Source of the DNA: Cepaea nemoralis
Lineage: Eukaryota; Mollusca; Gastropoda; Stylommatophora; Helicidae
Assembly (NCBI GenBank): GCA_014155875.1
Contig: JACEFZ010027113.1
Location: 279,017 to 343,016 of the forward strand
Length of the DNA stretch: 64,000 nucleotides
Reading direction: 5' to 3'
Shown here: in pieces, positions 14,201 through 22,560 of the stretch
Layout: each line of letters begins with the position of its first letter
Position numbering within the stretch: position 1 is the stretch's first letter
Translations under genes and position numbers: made by a program
Notes under the pieces: model-generated
What the model was told of the DNA's origin: nothing
Seen by the model: only the letters and a program-made list of their open reading frames with translations
Database searches by the model: none

Positions 14201-15954
14201 ATGAGGTGAGACATAAAATTGTAAATTACAACATAGCATGATATTCTTATTATCATAAAATCCATATATAATTGTTACTAATTTCTGCCCACTAAAGGCT
14301 ATGCACATATTATACATGAGTACCAAACATTATGTCATTTTTACATATCAAAAGTAACTTATATTGAAAGTCAGGCAGGTTTGTTGCCACAATTTGACAA
14401 TGAAATAAGCTATAAATTGGGTGTGCCAAGTATTTTCTTATGTGCCACATTAAAACACATTTCACACTCTTCACCTTTAATCTATTATAGTAGATATTAA
14501 GTTTGGCTGTGAATTCTGTAATTTTATTATTTTCATCCCTAAAAATGTCTAAAAATGAATGTGAGATAATGTTACACTGCAGCATAGAGCTTACAATGTA
14601 ATATGTAACCAGTAGATGTATTATGTTTTCAGTTTATGTAGGTAAAATTATATGTGCACAAAGAAGACAATGATACCTGTAACATACAGAGCCAGCCCCA
14701 AACCAACCCTCCTTAGTTGCCTCTTATGACAGCAAGCTGTTTATGCTACTGTCTATTGTTTAACTCTTTCAGTCCCAGCAGGCCACAGCAGCTACTCAAT
14801 AGGAGAAATAACAATGGCAATAAAATAACAAGTGTGTTACTTTCACAACGGCTGATTATAAAATGTCATGTGAAAAAAAGCATATATATTGTCAGATTTC
14901 TTTAGTATACTCTGACTAAACATAATAGGTACAGTCACCTGTGACATGTTGAGTGATGCCATGAAGGATAGCTAATCACACATGGTGCATTGTTTGAGAC
15001 AAAAAGAGTTAATGTAAACATTAGCTTGTCTAAAACGAGTAGTCCAGCTTCTCCATCAAGCCTTTTGTTTTTGTGACGTTTGTGTTTCTTGGGCTCTCAG
15101 CCCTCAGCTCAATACCATGAAGTGATCTTTTTATGCATTTAAACACAGACGCTACAAACAATATGTTGCACTATTTATTGTCTGGCATATTTTGCTGCAA
15201 CTTGTCAGGTGCATACTACAGTTTTATAGTATGTGAAGTGAATAAATTAATCATACTTAAGCTGAAACAATTAAAATACATAGTCACAGGTATTATCTGA
15301 ATGTGGAACATCTGTTATCCCCATGGTAATTTCAAGTTTACAACAAACTCTTCCTATTTGCACAAAACTGACTGGAACCGCCTGATTGCTAATGCCTCAT
15401 TATATTTTAGTAATCATTTATTGTCTGTCCAATACTGTATATATAATGCTTTTTCTGTATTCACGCTATGACCGTATTTGATTAGATGTTGAGAAATTGA
15501 CAATGACGGCATTTTATTAGTCTTTCGGCTGCACAGGGATTCCTGAAGACTAATTAACTCTCTTTTCCACCCACTCGATTTGCTAATTGCTAAACTTTCA
15601 TGTATATTATACTGCTAGGAAGCCTGTGAATTTTTACCTATCCCAGGAGAAAATCTGTCTTTCGGGGGTTTTTATGACTGGCCTGTTCAGAAGTTATTTA
15701 AAGTATTCAACCCATTTGTTAATTTGACGCTATAACTTTCAACAATTCTTATAGCCTCAATTCCTAGAGCTTTCAACAAAATCCTGCTGGTCAGACCAGC
15801 AAGAGTATACAAATGTTGTAGCAATAGTATTTGTTGTTGTTTTTTTGTTGTTGTTTTTTTAAATAGTAAAGTTGCTGGTTCCAACTTGTTGCTCAATAAA
15901 TGTTGACAGTTATAAATCTATTTTCAGTGGATGACCTTTGGACTCTGCATTTGA
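2197..15954 (+). CDS. calpain-type gene, C-terminal penta-EF-hand domain (seven exons, 5' end not seen)
   Basis: Exons 2197-2299, 3857-3918, 6281-6346, 7679-7757, 9188-9304, 14150-14205 and 15928-15954 join without a phase break into 169 codons and a stop. In calpains this domain binds calcium and pairs the large and small subunits in the cytosol. Visible landmarks, in order, are: KAFDSLAGTVGAIDAADL (EF1 helix and loop), SFNIETCRCLIAL (the family's F-x-[IL]-[ED]-TCR block), LIDRNGLQNVWRQLVAW (the family's EF..LW..I..W block), an EF3 loop DKDKDRLIDAKE, then EDDFLQGVCKALLLR and a final exon WMTFGLCI. Each intron lies where calpain genes usually have one, including the tiny last exon that starts at the conserved Trp. 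EF3 keeps D1, D3, D5, D9 and E12 but has Arg instead of Gly at position 6; the EF2 and EF4 loops have lost their acidic ligands. It may be a divergent calpain or small subunit. The protease domain is not visible, and whether the gene is expressed is unknown. Confidence 0.82.
2420..2476 (+). repeat. short GT-rich microsatellite
   Basis: An interrupted (TG)n tract in the intron after exon a. Confidence 0.7.
2548..3097 (+). repeat. 39-bp minisatellite, about 14 copies
   Basis: The unit contains ggactaggagggtcttatgg and aactaaattgtgggcctca. It lies within an intron of the calpain-type gene. The 39-bp period is a multiple of three, which explains the 74-residue glycine-rich open frame at 2738-2962; that frame is an artefact. 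Outer copies are more diverged than central ones. Confidence 0.95.
3261..3500 (+). mobile_element. tRNA-derived SINE, family A
   Basis: The head resembles a tRNA gene (gctaacgcagtggctagcac as a degenerate A-box region and a worn B-box region). It is followed by an oligo-A-like segment and a body containing gttgacccagcctta and a tail with ctagcac.acatacc. Relatives lie at 3515-3745, 13490-13675 (-), 19286-19500, 20312-20520 and 38690-38945 (-). Confidence 0.6.
3515..3745 (+). mobile_element. tRNA-derived SINE, family A, second copy
   Basis: The head is gtagctagtaggcttgtctg, with a B-box-like gtcatgagtttgaatt, then the family body and the tail ctagcaccacatgcctagta. It sits head-to-tail with the preceding copy and is independently diverged from it. 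Confidence 0.6.
3857..3918 (+). CDS. calpain-type gene exon b (ETCR block)
   Basis: It is preceded by a strong polypyrimidine acceptor (cattcttctttcag). The exon starts in phase 1 and ends in phase 0, matching its neighbours. It encodes SFNIETCRCLIALAT. The donor act|gtatcc is weak, so the 3' boundary could shift slightly. Confidence 0.72.
4105..5803 (+). repeat. 37-bp satellite array, about 45 copies
   Basis: The unit is catacattcacatgttact followed by ccatacagaggatgtcac. A 37-bp period shifts frame each copy and repeats every 111 bp. Since the unit lacks stops, all three forward frames stay open, giving false open frames of up to 620 codons. Shortened joints (cacatgttacatacattcac) recur near 4646 and 5070 with the same following unit (gcatacagagggtgtcac). 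This shows that blocks of about 425 bp were duplicated as higher-order units. The array lies in the intron between calpain exons b and c. Confidence 0.97.
5804..6280. other. intronic sequence, no gene seen
   Basis: This runs from the satellite to exon c. A minus-strand frame at 5824-6033 contains several cysteines but matches nothing I can name. Confidence 0.35.
6281..6346 (+). CDS. calpain-type gene exon c (degenerate EF2)
   Basis: It encodes GLIDRNGLQNVWRQLVAWR and ends at a good donor, cgg|gtaagt, in phase 0. The acceptor acacag at 6280 is poor; an in-frame alternative caag at 6274 would add two codons. The calcium-loop acidic residues expected just before this block are replaced by Ser and Thr. 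Confidence 0.75.
6515..6720 (+). repeat. dispersed repeat, copy 1 (partner at 15125-15345)
   Basis: It shares cacaaacaatatgtt, ctggcatattttgctgca, cttgtcaggtgcatactaca and tattatttgaatgtggaaca with the second copy. I see no open frame, tRNA-like head or terminal inverted repeat, so the class is unknown. Confidence 0.8.
6721..7165. other. AT-rich intron, nothing recognised
   Basis: Low-complexity T- and A-rich runs are present; no coding, RNA or repeat family is recognised. Confidence 0.4.
7170..7455 (-). mobile_element. SINE-like repeat, family C
   Basis: It shares tccatatacactact, ctttccctattaccagtgtc, ggcgaaccca and atgtttaagaa...gctctc with 16870-17085 and 36300-36560. The right end reads on the minus strand like a worn tRNA head (gtcagcatggcagactggat). 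A long C run interrupts it at 7370-7380. Confidence 0.6.
7679..7757 (+). CDS. calpain-type gene exon d (EF3)
   Basis: The acceptor is ttaacatag and the donor is attg|gtgagt; the exon runs from phase 0 to phase 1. It encodes EAFRFIDKDKDRLIDAKELK, the best-preserved EF-hand of the gene. Loop positions 1, 3, 5 and 9 are Asp and 12 is Glu. Position 6 is Arg where Gly is usual, which should make the loop turn less favourable. Confidence 0.85.
7763..8035 (+). repeat. about 57-bp minisatellite, five copies
   Basis: The unit contains ttgttctaatcacatctgct, gttacacccagctgctcaca and aatccagagtgcctaac. It starts only five bases past the donor of exon d, so the expansion was seeded from the intron edge. 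Confidence 0.93.
8048..8245 (+). repeat. about 41-bp minisatellite, about five copies
   Basis: The unit contains tactattgtaaaatgttgca and tgtcctgtgtaggatgttg. It directly follows the 57-bp array but is unrelated to it in sequence. Confidence 0.93.
8246..8400 (-). mobile_element. worn SINE B and family C fragments
   Basis: gttcagtagcttgccattgc belongs to SINE family B (compare 12960-13020). The following accggaagtttaagcg matches family C. Both are truncated. Confidence 0.5.
8934..9020 (+). repeat. compound GA/CA/GACA microsatellite
   Basis: GAGA, CACACA and GACAGA runs in the intron between exons d and e. Confidence 0.85.
9188..9304 (+). CDS. calpain-type gene exon e (EF3-EF4 linker region)
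   Basis: The acceptor is gctacccacag and the donor is cgag|gtaaat; the exon is 117 bases and preserves phase 1. It encodes PVMVEALMKRFGG and MSEDDFLQGVCKALLL. This corresponds to the calpain exon that ends in the F..F[IL].C.V.L helix. Confidence 0.82.
9464..10874 (-). pseudogene. RNase H-bearing LINE (I/jockey-like), 5'-truncated copy
   Basis: One minus-strand frame from 10874 to 9492 is interrupted by a single TAA at 10638-10640. It begins in the end of reverse transcriptase (KLKYLGITFDRSLSFKDHV) and runs through a connection segment (IIDYG-like IDYGLGLL, RVILGCTRDTPVVCMRYIL). It ends in an RNase H domain with the four landmarks IYTDSS, MEVEAV, VTDSES and HAGVLGNEQADRFA. Such RNase H removes the RNA template strand during retrotransposition. 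The 3' end carries an (ATTG)n-type tail at 9464-9495. Two other copies of the family lie at 46071-49413 and 57255-60927. The missing 5' part is typical LINE truncation. Confidence 0.88.
11067..11518 (+). pseudogene. Tc1-like transposase fragment with upstream TATA-like box
   Basis: From the ATG at 11121 the frame reads MAHLTTEQQLIIIGRLQAGQ, a helix-turn-helix start. Then come VAREFNVVRSTISHLWRRFQ and ETVSVADR, which match the paired-like DNA-binding domain of Tc1 transposases. A frameshift near 11290 moves the continuation (TTAAEDRFMRLRHLRNWF) to another frame. The protein is lost after about 11430, before any DDE catalytic residue. tataaaag stands at 11067. This is a dead N-terminal relic. 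Confidence 0.8.
11519..11800. other. intron, nothing recognised
   Basis: No motif, repeat or structural RNA is seen. Confidence 0.35.
11801..12020 (+). pseudogene. LINE 3'-end fragment
   Basis: It encodes KGNLQGTDRGKWRRGRQK and, after a frame change, AEDRKRWRTLI. These are the R-G-R-Q-K and AEDR..WR signatures of a common invertebrate reverse transcriptase C-terminus. It is followed by a gagatgagatgatgatgg tail. Confidence 0.65.
12057..12491. mobile_element. non-autonomous hAT-type MITE, copy 1
   Basis: The element 12065-12483 (419 bp) has 15-bp terminal inverted repeats, CAGTGGTTCTCAACC and GGTTGAGAACCACTG. It is bounded by an exact 8-bp target duplication, ctgtagag (12057-12064 and 12484-12491). 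Both the terminus and the 8-bp duplication are hallmarks of hAT elements. Internally a GGGGGGAATGACGTTCTG segment is repeated. There is no transposase frame. Relatives lie at 32686-33108 and 56558-57030. Confidence 0.95.
12495..12670 (+). pseudogene. RTE-like LINE scrap
   Basis: It shares ctgattagagaaattaaaca and neighbouring text with the RTE copies at 23240-23825 and 43918-44355 (LIREI.HRQ..F block). Heavily mutated, with no intact frame. Confidence 0.6.
12925..13120 (-). mobile_element. tRNA-derived SINE, family B
   Basis: On the minus strand it starts ctctgtggctaagggcttgc and carries an exact B-box-like gggttcgaaac. It continues with the family body (gaccggtcgttcagaaagca-like) and ends near gctggtgttgactgc. 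Other copies: 18445-18690, 19715-19955, 32660-33335 (split), 39145-39389 and about 43795-43915. Confidence 0.8.
13490..13675 (-). mobile_element. SINE family A
   Basis: On the minus strand the head is gcagtagcacagtgactagc followed by a B-box-like gtgttcaaatcccc, then the body containing aacctaacatgggt-like and the ccgggacatgttttgggaag segment shared with 3600-3650. Confidence 0.6.
13710..13800 (+). repeat. short degenerate tandem repeat
   Basis: Repeats of about 14 bases around tttctcatgtatgt. Confidence 0.7.
14150..14205 (+). CDS. calpain-type gene exon f (degenerate EF4)
   Basis: The acceptor is gtttatttcag and the donor is gag|gtgaga; the exon runs from phase 1 to phase 0. It encodes KYLELKRNGRIVDIELNE. 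The family's F-D-x-D-G-D-G loop is replaced by L-x-R-N-G, so calcium binding at EF4 is unlikely, while N-G and the hydrophobic positions remain. Confidence 0.8.
14206..15124. other. intron, nothing recognised
   Basis: AT-rich. ttagttgcctcttatgacag near 14715 looks like a scrap of a common repeat terminus, but nothing more is supportable. Confidence 0.3.
15125..15345 (+). repeat. dispersed repeat, copy 2 (partner at 6515-6720)
   Basis: Collinear with 6515-6720 in the same orientation, with small indels. Both copies lie in introns of the calpain-type gene. Confidence 0.8.
15928..15954 (+). CDS. calpain-type gene terminal coding exon
   Basis: The acceptor is atctattttcag; the exon encodes WMTFGLCI and a TGA stop. 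Calpains end in a separate short exon beginning at a conserved Trp (WL.LTMY-type), which this mirrors. I see no canonical AATAAA soon after the stop. Confidence 0.82.
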   Translation, partial: WMTFGLCI

Positions 15955-16674
15955 AATGGATATCGCCAGAACCACATGTGATGAGATTATTGTGATTCTT
16001 TCTGTTTTATAATAGTCTCCACCTGCTCAAGATGAAGAAGTCTGTATGCCAGAAATGTGAAACATTGAAACATATCTGATTTTGTATGCTTTTTTAAAAT
16101 AATTATTTCTATATAATATAATCATGCTGTGTATTTTATGGATGTGATTTGTTAGTTCTCATGAAAGACACATAAAAGAGAAAGAAATTATAAGCTCCCT
16201 AGACAACAAAAGATTAAAAAAACTGTAAACACTCTGAGATTTGAAACTGTCACCTCCAAATGACACCTGTGTCATCAGTGGCACATTGTTTTAATTTGGA
16301 AGTAAGGGCAGAGTAGACTAGAAGTTGCGGTGTATGTGGGTGGCTAAAGCAGACCAGGTTCTTCTCACAGTGTTGACAGTTTGCACTTTTACAAAATAAG
16401 AAAATGGATGGTATACCTCCCCCTGATCCTGGGGTAGTGGATCAAATACCCAACCTTCTCGGACAATGGTGAAAAACTCTGAGGGCCATTATGCCAGTTG
16501 GGCTCATCAAAAATCCCACAGCAGTTGGAAATAAAAAAGAACAGGCCAAGTACGCCACTGCCTTGGCAAACATGTCCACATTAGAAAAGCTACCATCAAA
16601 CATTTTATTTAATATTAAATAAGAGACTAACGCACTAAGGAAGATATCACTGTATAATGTTTTTTTTTTTTTTC
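15955..16674. other. probable 3' UTR and downstream sequence
   Basis: No coding signal. AT-rich motifs such as tataatataat occur near 16110 but no standard polyadenylation signal. A T run stands at 16660. Confidence 0.3.
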
Positions 16675-16689
16675 TCATTCGCTGCCTTT

Positions 16690-17085
16690 GTACTCAAGAA
16701 TAGTCCATACACTTGCTACTACTTCTAGTAACACAGGACTAATAGTCCATACACTTGCTACTACTTCTAGTAACACAGGACTAATAGTCCATACACTTGC
16801 TACTACTTCTAGTAACACAGGACTAATAGTCCATACACTTGCTACTACTTCTAGTAACACAGGACTGATTGTTGCTCGTGGATTAGCTTTCTTTATTACC
16901 AGTATTCCATCAGGCGAACCCATTCAGACTTCAGAAGCACTTATAATTGATTAATTCAAGCATGAGAAGTCAACATTTTAATCAAACTGACCGGTGTAGG
17001 GGTTGAACCCGCTACCTTGGCATCAGCACAACAGATGTTTAAGAACAAGCACTCTTAACAATTGTGTCATGCTGACCTCATCAGT
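16690..17085 (-). mobile_element. SINE-like repeat, family C, with 41-42-bp internal expansion
   Basis: Four near-perfect copies of a unit with tagtccatacacttgctact and acttctagtaacacaggact fill 16703-16866. The single-copy family C body follows (tattaccagtattcc, ggcgaaccca, atgtttaagaacaagc). The family C tail was therefore amplified in place. Confidence 0.8.
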
Positions 17086-17284
17086 GTCTAATGAAAGTTA
17101 TCCATTGCAAACCAAACCAAACTGGAAGCAATGCAATCAAATTACAGTGTGCCCTTGGCCTTCAGTTCTTTTGTCTAGCCAGTCCACTCATTTCTGCCTA
17201 TTTCCTGTCTTGTATGAGTGCAGATCAACCCTGTGAGTTTATTCTTCATGTTATTTCCAAGCCTCAGGGGTTGTTGCTAAAATA

Positions 17285-17990
17285 TAAATTCAGCTTGTTA
17301 CTGTCACTTCACACTATCATTTAGGTGTATCTAAATATTCAGCTTGTTACTGGCACTTCACACTATTGTTTAGGTGTATCTAAATATTCAGCTTGTTACT
17401 GTCACTTCACACTATAGTTTAGGTGTGGCTACATATTCAACTTGCTACTGCCACTTCACACTATAGTTTAGGTATGGTTACATATTCAGCTTCTTACTGC
17501 CACTTCACACTATCATTTAGGTGTAACTACATATTCAACTTGCTACTGTCACTTCACACTATAGTTTAGGTGCGGTTACATATTCAACTTGCTACTGCCA
17601 CTTCACACTATCATTTAGGTGTAACTACATAGTCAACTTGCTACTGCCACTTCACACTATCATTTAGGTGTAACTACATAGTCAACTTGTTACTGTCGCT
17701 TCACACTATAGTTTAGGTGCGACTACATATTCTGCTTGTTACTGTCACTTCACACTAGAGTTTAGCTGTGACTACATATTATGCTTGTTACTGTCACTTG
17801 TCCGAGGCATAAAGAAAACTCTAACCTGCACAGTTCGCGGCGACTGCATTGTCCATATGGCCTTAATTCTTCAGGCTCAAGACCCCCCCCCCCCTTACCT
17901 GTCTTACACTGCAAGGTATTATAGGCAGTAAATGACAGTTTTATGACTGTCACTTTACACTATCATTTATGTGTGGCTACACATTCCGGC
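17285..17990 (+). repeat. 49-bp minisatellite, split by a SINE
   Basis: The unit contains attcagcttgttactgtcac and ttcacactatcatttaggtg; the first copies are spaced 49 bp apart. About 11 copies precede an insertion at 17800-17945 and one follows it. Confidence 0.93.
17800..17945 (+). mobile_element. 5'-truncated SINE, family E, with target duplication
   Basis: It matches the 3' half of the SINE at 30291-30514 (cacagttcgcggcgactgca, ggccttaatt, aggctcaagacccc, cactgcaaggta). It is flanked by a 10-bp duplication, actgtcactt (17790-17799 and 17946-17955), drawn from the 49-bp unit. The tRNA-like head is missing. Confidence 0.88.
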
Positions 17991-18444
17991 TGTCCACTGT
18001 GAATGCTAAAAACATTGACATGTCAAAGCTGTTTGTAAATTATCCAATCATGTAACCTGACATCCTATGTGTGATAATGTCAGCTATTTTAACGATATGT
18101 GATGTTCACAAATTTATTGCATATGTAATATTTTTAAATAAAACCGACAGTTCACTCCAAAGTAATTTTCCGGATAACATGTTTTTTAATTATATTTTTA
18201 AAACCTTACCAATCAGCAATGTATATCATATATAAATATATATTAATAGGTCCTTCATTTACAGTATACAATGTACTTCTGTATATTTTATGTCAGCAAT
18301 TTGCTTTGTACACTTATAACGATAAGCTATAAAATAGTTTGAAGAGATACACAATCACATACTTCAATTACACATAATAAAAATATAAAAAGAACAATCA
18401 TAAAGTGACCTTTCAGTATTTGTACCTAACGAAAAAAATTAGTT

Positions 18445-18690
18445 TCATGTCCTTGACAGGATATTGCAATCAACCCCAGAATTTTCTGGCTGTTTGTGAT
18501 TTACTAGCAATATTAGTTTAATAGCTTGCCATTGTTTTCTAAACAGCCGATGCTTTGCACCATCGAAATCAACACAAAGCAGCCTATTTCCAAATTGCCC
18601 ACAGCTGATTTTGAACCCTTGAGTCGGGATGACAGGAAATGATGAAACTGCGCATCTCATTATCCTCTAAGCCACAGGGCAAGTTTGTAC
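18445..18690 (-). mobile_element. SINE family B
   Basis: The full body is present but worn: ccttgacaggatattgcaat, ttgccattgttttct and a B-box remnant ttgaacccttgag read against the family. Confidence 0.7.
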
Positions 18691-19285
18691 TTTAGAGATC
18701 AGTTTCTTTACACACTAATTGTAGGCAGCAAATTTACAAACATACTGTTGACGTCTTGGTCTATTATTTTCAATTAAGATAAATGATTTACACATCAGGA
18801 AGTGGAATATATAACTGATCAGTTCAGCACATCCAGTGAAATTATTTTGTTGGGTTAGAAATGTCTGAACCTTATGAGTGCACCTGAAGTGGCTTTTGGT
18901 GTATTATACCACTTTGTGCGATGACCTGGATACTAAAGGTTAAGACGGTGTGTTAATCTAGACTTTTGTATAAACAACAACTTTCATTTAGTTGCTATTC
19001 AGCACTAACAGGTGTTTCATTGTATTTTCTGTTAAAATCATTAAAGTGAACTTTACTTGCTCATGTGATTACTTTGTAATACTTACTTGATAATCTCATG
19101 TTTATTTGTAAAATGTAATCACTATTAAAATGTTACATGCATGCTTAATGTTTACTGCATTGTTAAAATAAAATGATCTATAAAATTATTGTTTATTGCA
19201 TTGTTAAAATATTAATGAAATAATGGTTTATAGCATTGTAAACATAAAATAACCAAAGAATTATACCATTAAGACTACCTAAAAC
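18691..19285. other. AT-rich, no gene seen
   Basis: Loose repetition of attgttaaaat-type words between 19100 and 19260; no coding signal. Confidence 0.4.
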
Positions 19286-19500
19286 ATCAGAGACATCCTA
19301 GCGACTTGGTGGTTGTGGAGTCAAATTCACATCCAGCTGGATGTTTGACATTGAACCGGACTCCCAGGTTAACCCAGCCTTAAATGAGTAGCAGGAAATG
19401 CCTCATGATATTGACCAAGTCACCCCATTGAGTGCTGGTTGGTCCATACAATATGGGTCTAGCACCACATGCCCCATATACTCCTCAGGCATGTCAGAGA
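19286..19500 (+). mobile_element. SINE family A
   Basis: It shares aacccagcctta, gatattgaccaagtcacccc and gtctagcaccacatgccc with the copies at 3261 and 3515. Confidence 0.65.
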
Positions 19501-19599
19501 ATCCATCATGTTTACTTTACTTACCTATACAATGAACTATTTGCTTTGATCTTCAGATACCCTAAGCTAATGAGAATAGTTCAAATTTCATATCATCTA

Positions 19600-19955
19600 A
19601 AAAAAAAGTTGCATATCCTTTACAGGACATCGTAGTCAACCCCAGCTTTTTTTTTTTTTTTGCTATTTGTGATTTCTTGGCAAGTTTTTTAAAAATGTTT
19701 TTGTAAATTTTTTATGTTGCATATCCCTTACAGGACGTTTGCAGTCAACACCAGCATTTTTCAGCTGCTGTTGATGTACTAGGCAAGATTACGCTCAGTA
19801 ATTTGCCATTGCTTTCTGAATGACCGGCTCTCATACTATTGAATGAAAATCAACGTAAGTCGCTTTGCTGCCAAATCACCCGCAAGCCTATTTTGAACAC
19901 TGTATGCAGGATTATGAATTGCGTCCGTAACCATTTTGCCACAGAGCATCAACAA
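19600..19955 (-). mobile_element. SINE family B, one fragment and one fuller copy
   Basis: 19600-19690 holds only the family tail (ttgcatatcctttacaggac) and a T run. 19715-19955 repeats that tail and continues through gtttgccattgctttctgaa-like text to a worn tRNA head. Confidence 0.7.
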
Positions 19956-20311
19956 ACAACCCCTGTGAATCACTTCAGTTATATCTAATCTCTTCTGATG
20001 AGTAAAACTGAAGAAAAAAGACTGTATCATCATGGTCAGCACTACGCGACTTCCTGCGAAGTGAACAGATACATCTATCAAGTTTTCTACAGCTAGTAGT
20101 GGGAGTTTTTTTGTTTGTCTTGCCCATTGTGACATTCACAGAGACACCAAGATCAAAGTATGTGTTTTATTTCACAACAACATATTTCGGACATCATCGA
20201 TCATAACTCGCCAATCCTCTCTGTTGTTTTCTGTTGTGATGACAGTGGTATTGCTTATATCGTCATCAACAAGTGCCTTATAATAATATTATACTATAAG
20301 ACTTGCTTGCT

Positions 20312-20520
20312 GCTGGCCCATTGGTCATGTCTTGAAATCCCCATGAAAGGCATTTTTTTTACAATTGGCCTGGGCTCTCAGATCGACCTCACCTCAGGAA
20401 ATGCCCTGGAAAAAGTGGCCAGTGTGATACTGACTAAATCACAAACTGATTGTCGATTGGTCTATTAAAACATGGAGGTTAACACCATATACCCAGTAGC
20501 CTCTCAGTGTGTACAAGAGT
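20312..20520 (+). mobile_element. SINE family A
   Basis: It contains ggaaatgccctggaaaaag and gtgatactgactaaatcaca, then gattggtctattaaaacatg, collinear with the other family A bodies. Confidence 0.55.
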
Positions 20521-20704
20521 TCTTGACAAGTTTATATGTTCATATAAATCAATTAATCAAAAATCTAGTGATTGTCCAAGCCGTCTATTATTAGTAAAAG
20601 TCATGATTCCCTCATTACTTAGGAAAATGTATCTTAAAAGAAATATCATCTCAAAATGATATATTCTAATCTCAGAATCAAATATTCAGATTTAAAAACT
20701 AGAA

Positions 20705-21865
20705 AAGATCAGTTGTTTACAACCAGTGCAGGATAGAAGAAATAATAGAGCCCAGCAACAAGCAGAAAAATTTAGGAGATTGACAGACCACACCATTTAT
20801 GAAAGGTTTAATGGTTTTGAAAAGGGAAGACTGAAGGGAAGCAACTTTGTAGAAACTGCAAAAAGAAAGATTAGGACAGGTCCTAACTATACTTAACATA
20901 TCTTCAGTCAAACCCATTTACAATGCACACAAGTTCCTAGCTTGGAGACAGCAACAACTGCCTGAAATGATAGAAAACTTTTCTGGTATTGAGAAAAAGA
21001 ACACTCAGAATGAAACAAAAAGAAGAAAAATAGCCCTAAACTACATAAAATAACATTACGCAAGTAGCAATTGGATCCATGCATATAAAGATGAATCAGC
21101 CAAATATTCAATAGAAAACGGAGGAGGAGAAATTCTCCTAAATTTAAAAAAAGTACTGAAAAGAACACAGTCAGTGGCAACTGGAAAATTGTCAAGTAAC
21201 TTCAAAGCAGAGAGAGGCTTTGAAAACTCCAGCAGAAATGCTCATGATGAAGGAAAAGAGAAGTAAATAGCTATCTTCACAGATGCACAGTCAGCTGTCT
21301 CAATGCTGAAGAGCAAAAACAGCACAGAACTAGCTGACCTATGAGCAGCACTCCATGGTCTATGCCAGAAATCCCAAAAAGTTGTAATACAGTGGATCCC
21401 ATCACATTGCAGTATACCTGGAAATGAAGAAGCTGACAGACTGGCAAAAGAGGGTGGACGGCTACCTCAGCCTGACGTAGAAATAACCTCTGATGAGGCA
21501 AAGAGGTTTTTTAAAAAGCACTTATAGTTATAGAACAAGGAATCAGAACATTCAGGCTACCAGAAAGATAATGCATATTAGAAACTCGACCGAAGTGAAC
21601 GAGTAGCTATCTTCAGACTGCACAGGACATAACAGGCTGAAATACCACTTGTTCAGTAAAGTAAAGATACAAGGTACCGATGAATATAATTGTGGAACAG
21701 CTAAAATGACAGCTAAACATTTGCTGCAGGAGTGCCCTATATATGCAGAACAGAGAAAGATATTTTGTCCCCCACCTGCTTCATTTGAGGACAAACTCAA
21801 TGGAGTTGTCAACAAGCTCAAGTTGACTGCAGCTTTCTTTAACTACATTCAGATTGACATCTAAA
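20705..21865 (+). pseudogene. jockey-like LINE 3' region with RNase H, decayed
   Basis: With several stops the + strand gives RRLTDHTIYERFNGFEKGRL, IEKKNTQNETKRRK, an RNase H core (IAIFTDAQSAVSMLKSKN; WIPSHCSIPGNEEADRLAKE) and RVAIFRL.TGHNRLKYHL. It ends in KMTAKHLLQECPIYAEQRK, where the second Cys of the usual C-x-C-G pattern is lost. This order, RNase H then a Cys-rich tail, is typical of pol-like proteins common in molluscan genomes. The family differs from the RNase H LINE at 9464-10874. Confidence 0.8.
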
Positions 21866-22260
21866 GATGCATGAAGAAGTTCTTAGCCTACCACATGTCA
21901 TGCCACTGGTTTGTCGGTGGCACAAGCGTCCCTGTGGCATGCTTGCTTGCTTGTGTTCATTGGCTTGAGCTCCAACGCGAAGTCCTATATGTCAGATGAA
22001 GGCATCCTGTTGTCCAACATCAGTGTGATGTCATACAGGACCTGAGGTTTGCGTGAGTATCCGTTGTTCCATATCTGGCTTATTGGTGTGCAGACTGGTG
22101 GCTCCTCGCCGTACAGGCAGACACTCTCCGACTTCGGAGGAATCGGCGATCTTACTGACTTTAGCCAGGGCTCCGAAGGGACCTGTATTGACGCGTCAAT
22201 AGGTCGTGGCCAGTATATAACCCGGCCCTGGTGCCCTTGAAACACCTCTGCGTCCCATGT
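21866..22260. other. unassigned
   Basis: A minus frame at 21985-22245 (86 codons) is unusually GC-rich and stop-free for this region, but I cannot place it in a family. Confidence 0.3.
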
Positions 22261-22261
22261 G

Positions 22262-22560
22262 GCATGAAATGTAATATTGCTTGGCTAGCAAATCCATTAC
22301 GTGGAAAGTCCAAATAGAAAGTTTATTGTGTGGGCTTCATAAAAGGTGGAAAAAGCTTCCCAGTGGCGCGAAATGGAATATTGTTTGGATAGCAAATCCT
22401 TCATGTGGAAAGTCTGAATCGAAAGCTCATTGTGTGGGCATCATCAAAGGTGGAAAAAGCATCCCACTGGCACGAAATGGAATATTGCTTAATTAGCAAA
22501 TCCATTTCCTGGAAAGTCCTAATCGAAAGCTCACTTTGTGGATGTCATCTGCAGACTGCA
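22262..22560 (+). repeat. about 105-bp tandem repeat, three copies
   Basis: Each copy contains cgaaatggaatattg, agcaaatcc and ggaaagtc..aatcgaaagc, then tcattgtgtgggc and ggtggaaaaagc. Copies start near 22262, 22366 and 22471. Confidence 0.88.
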
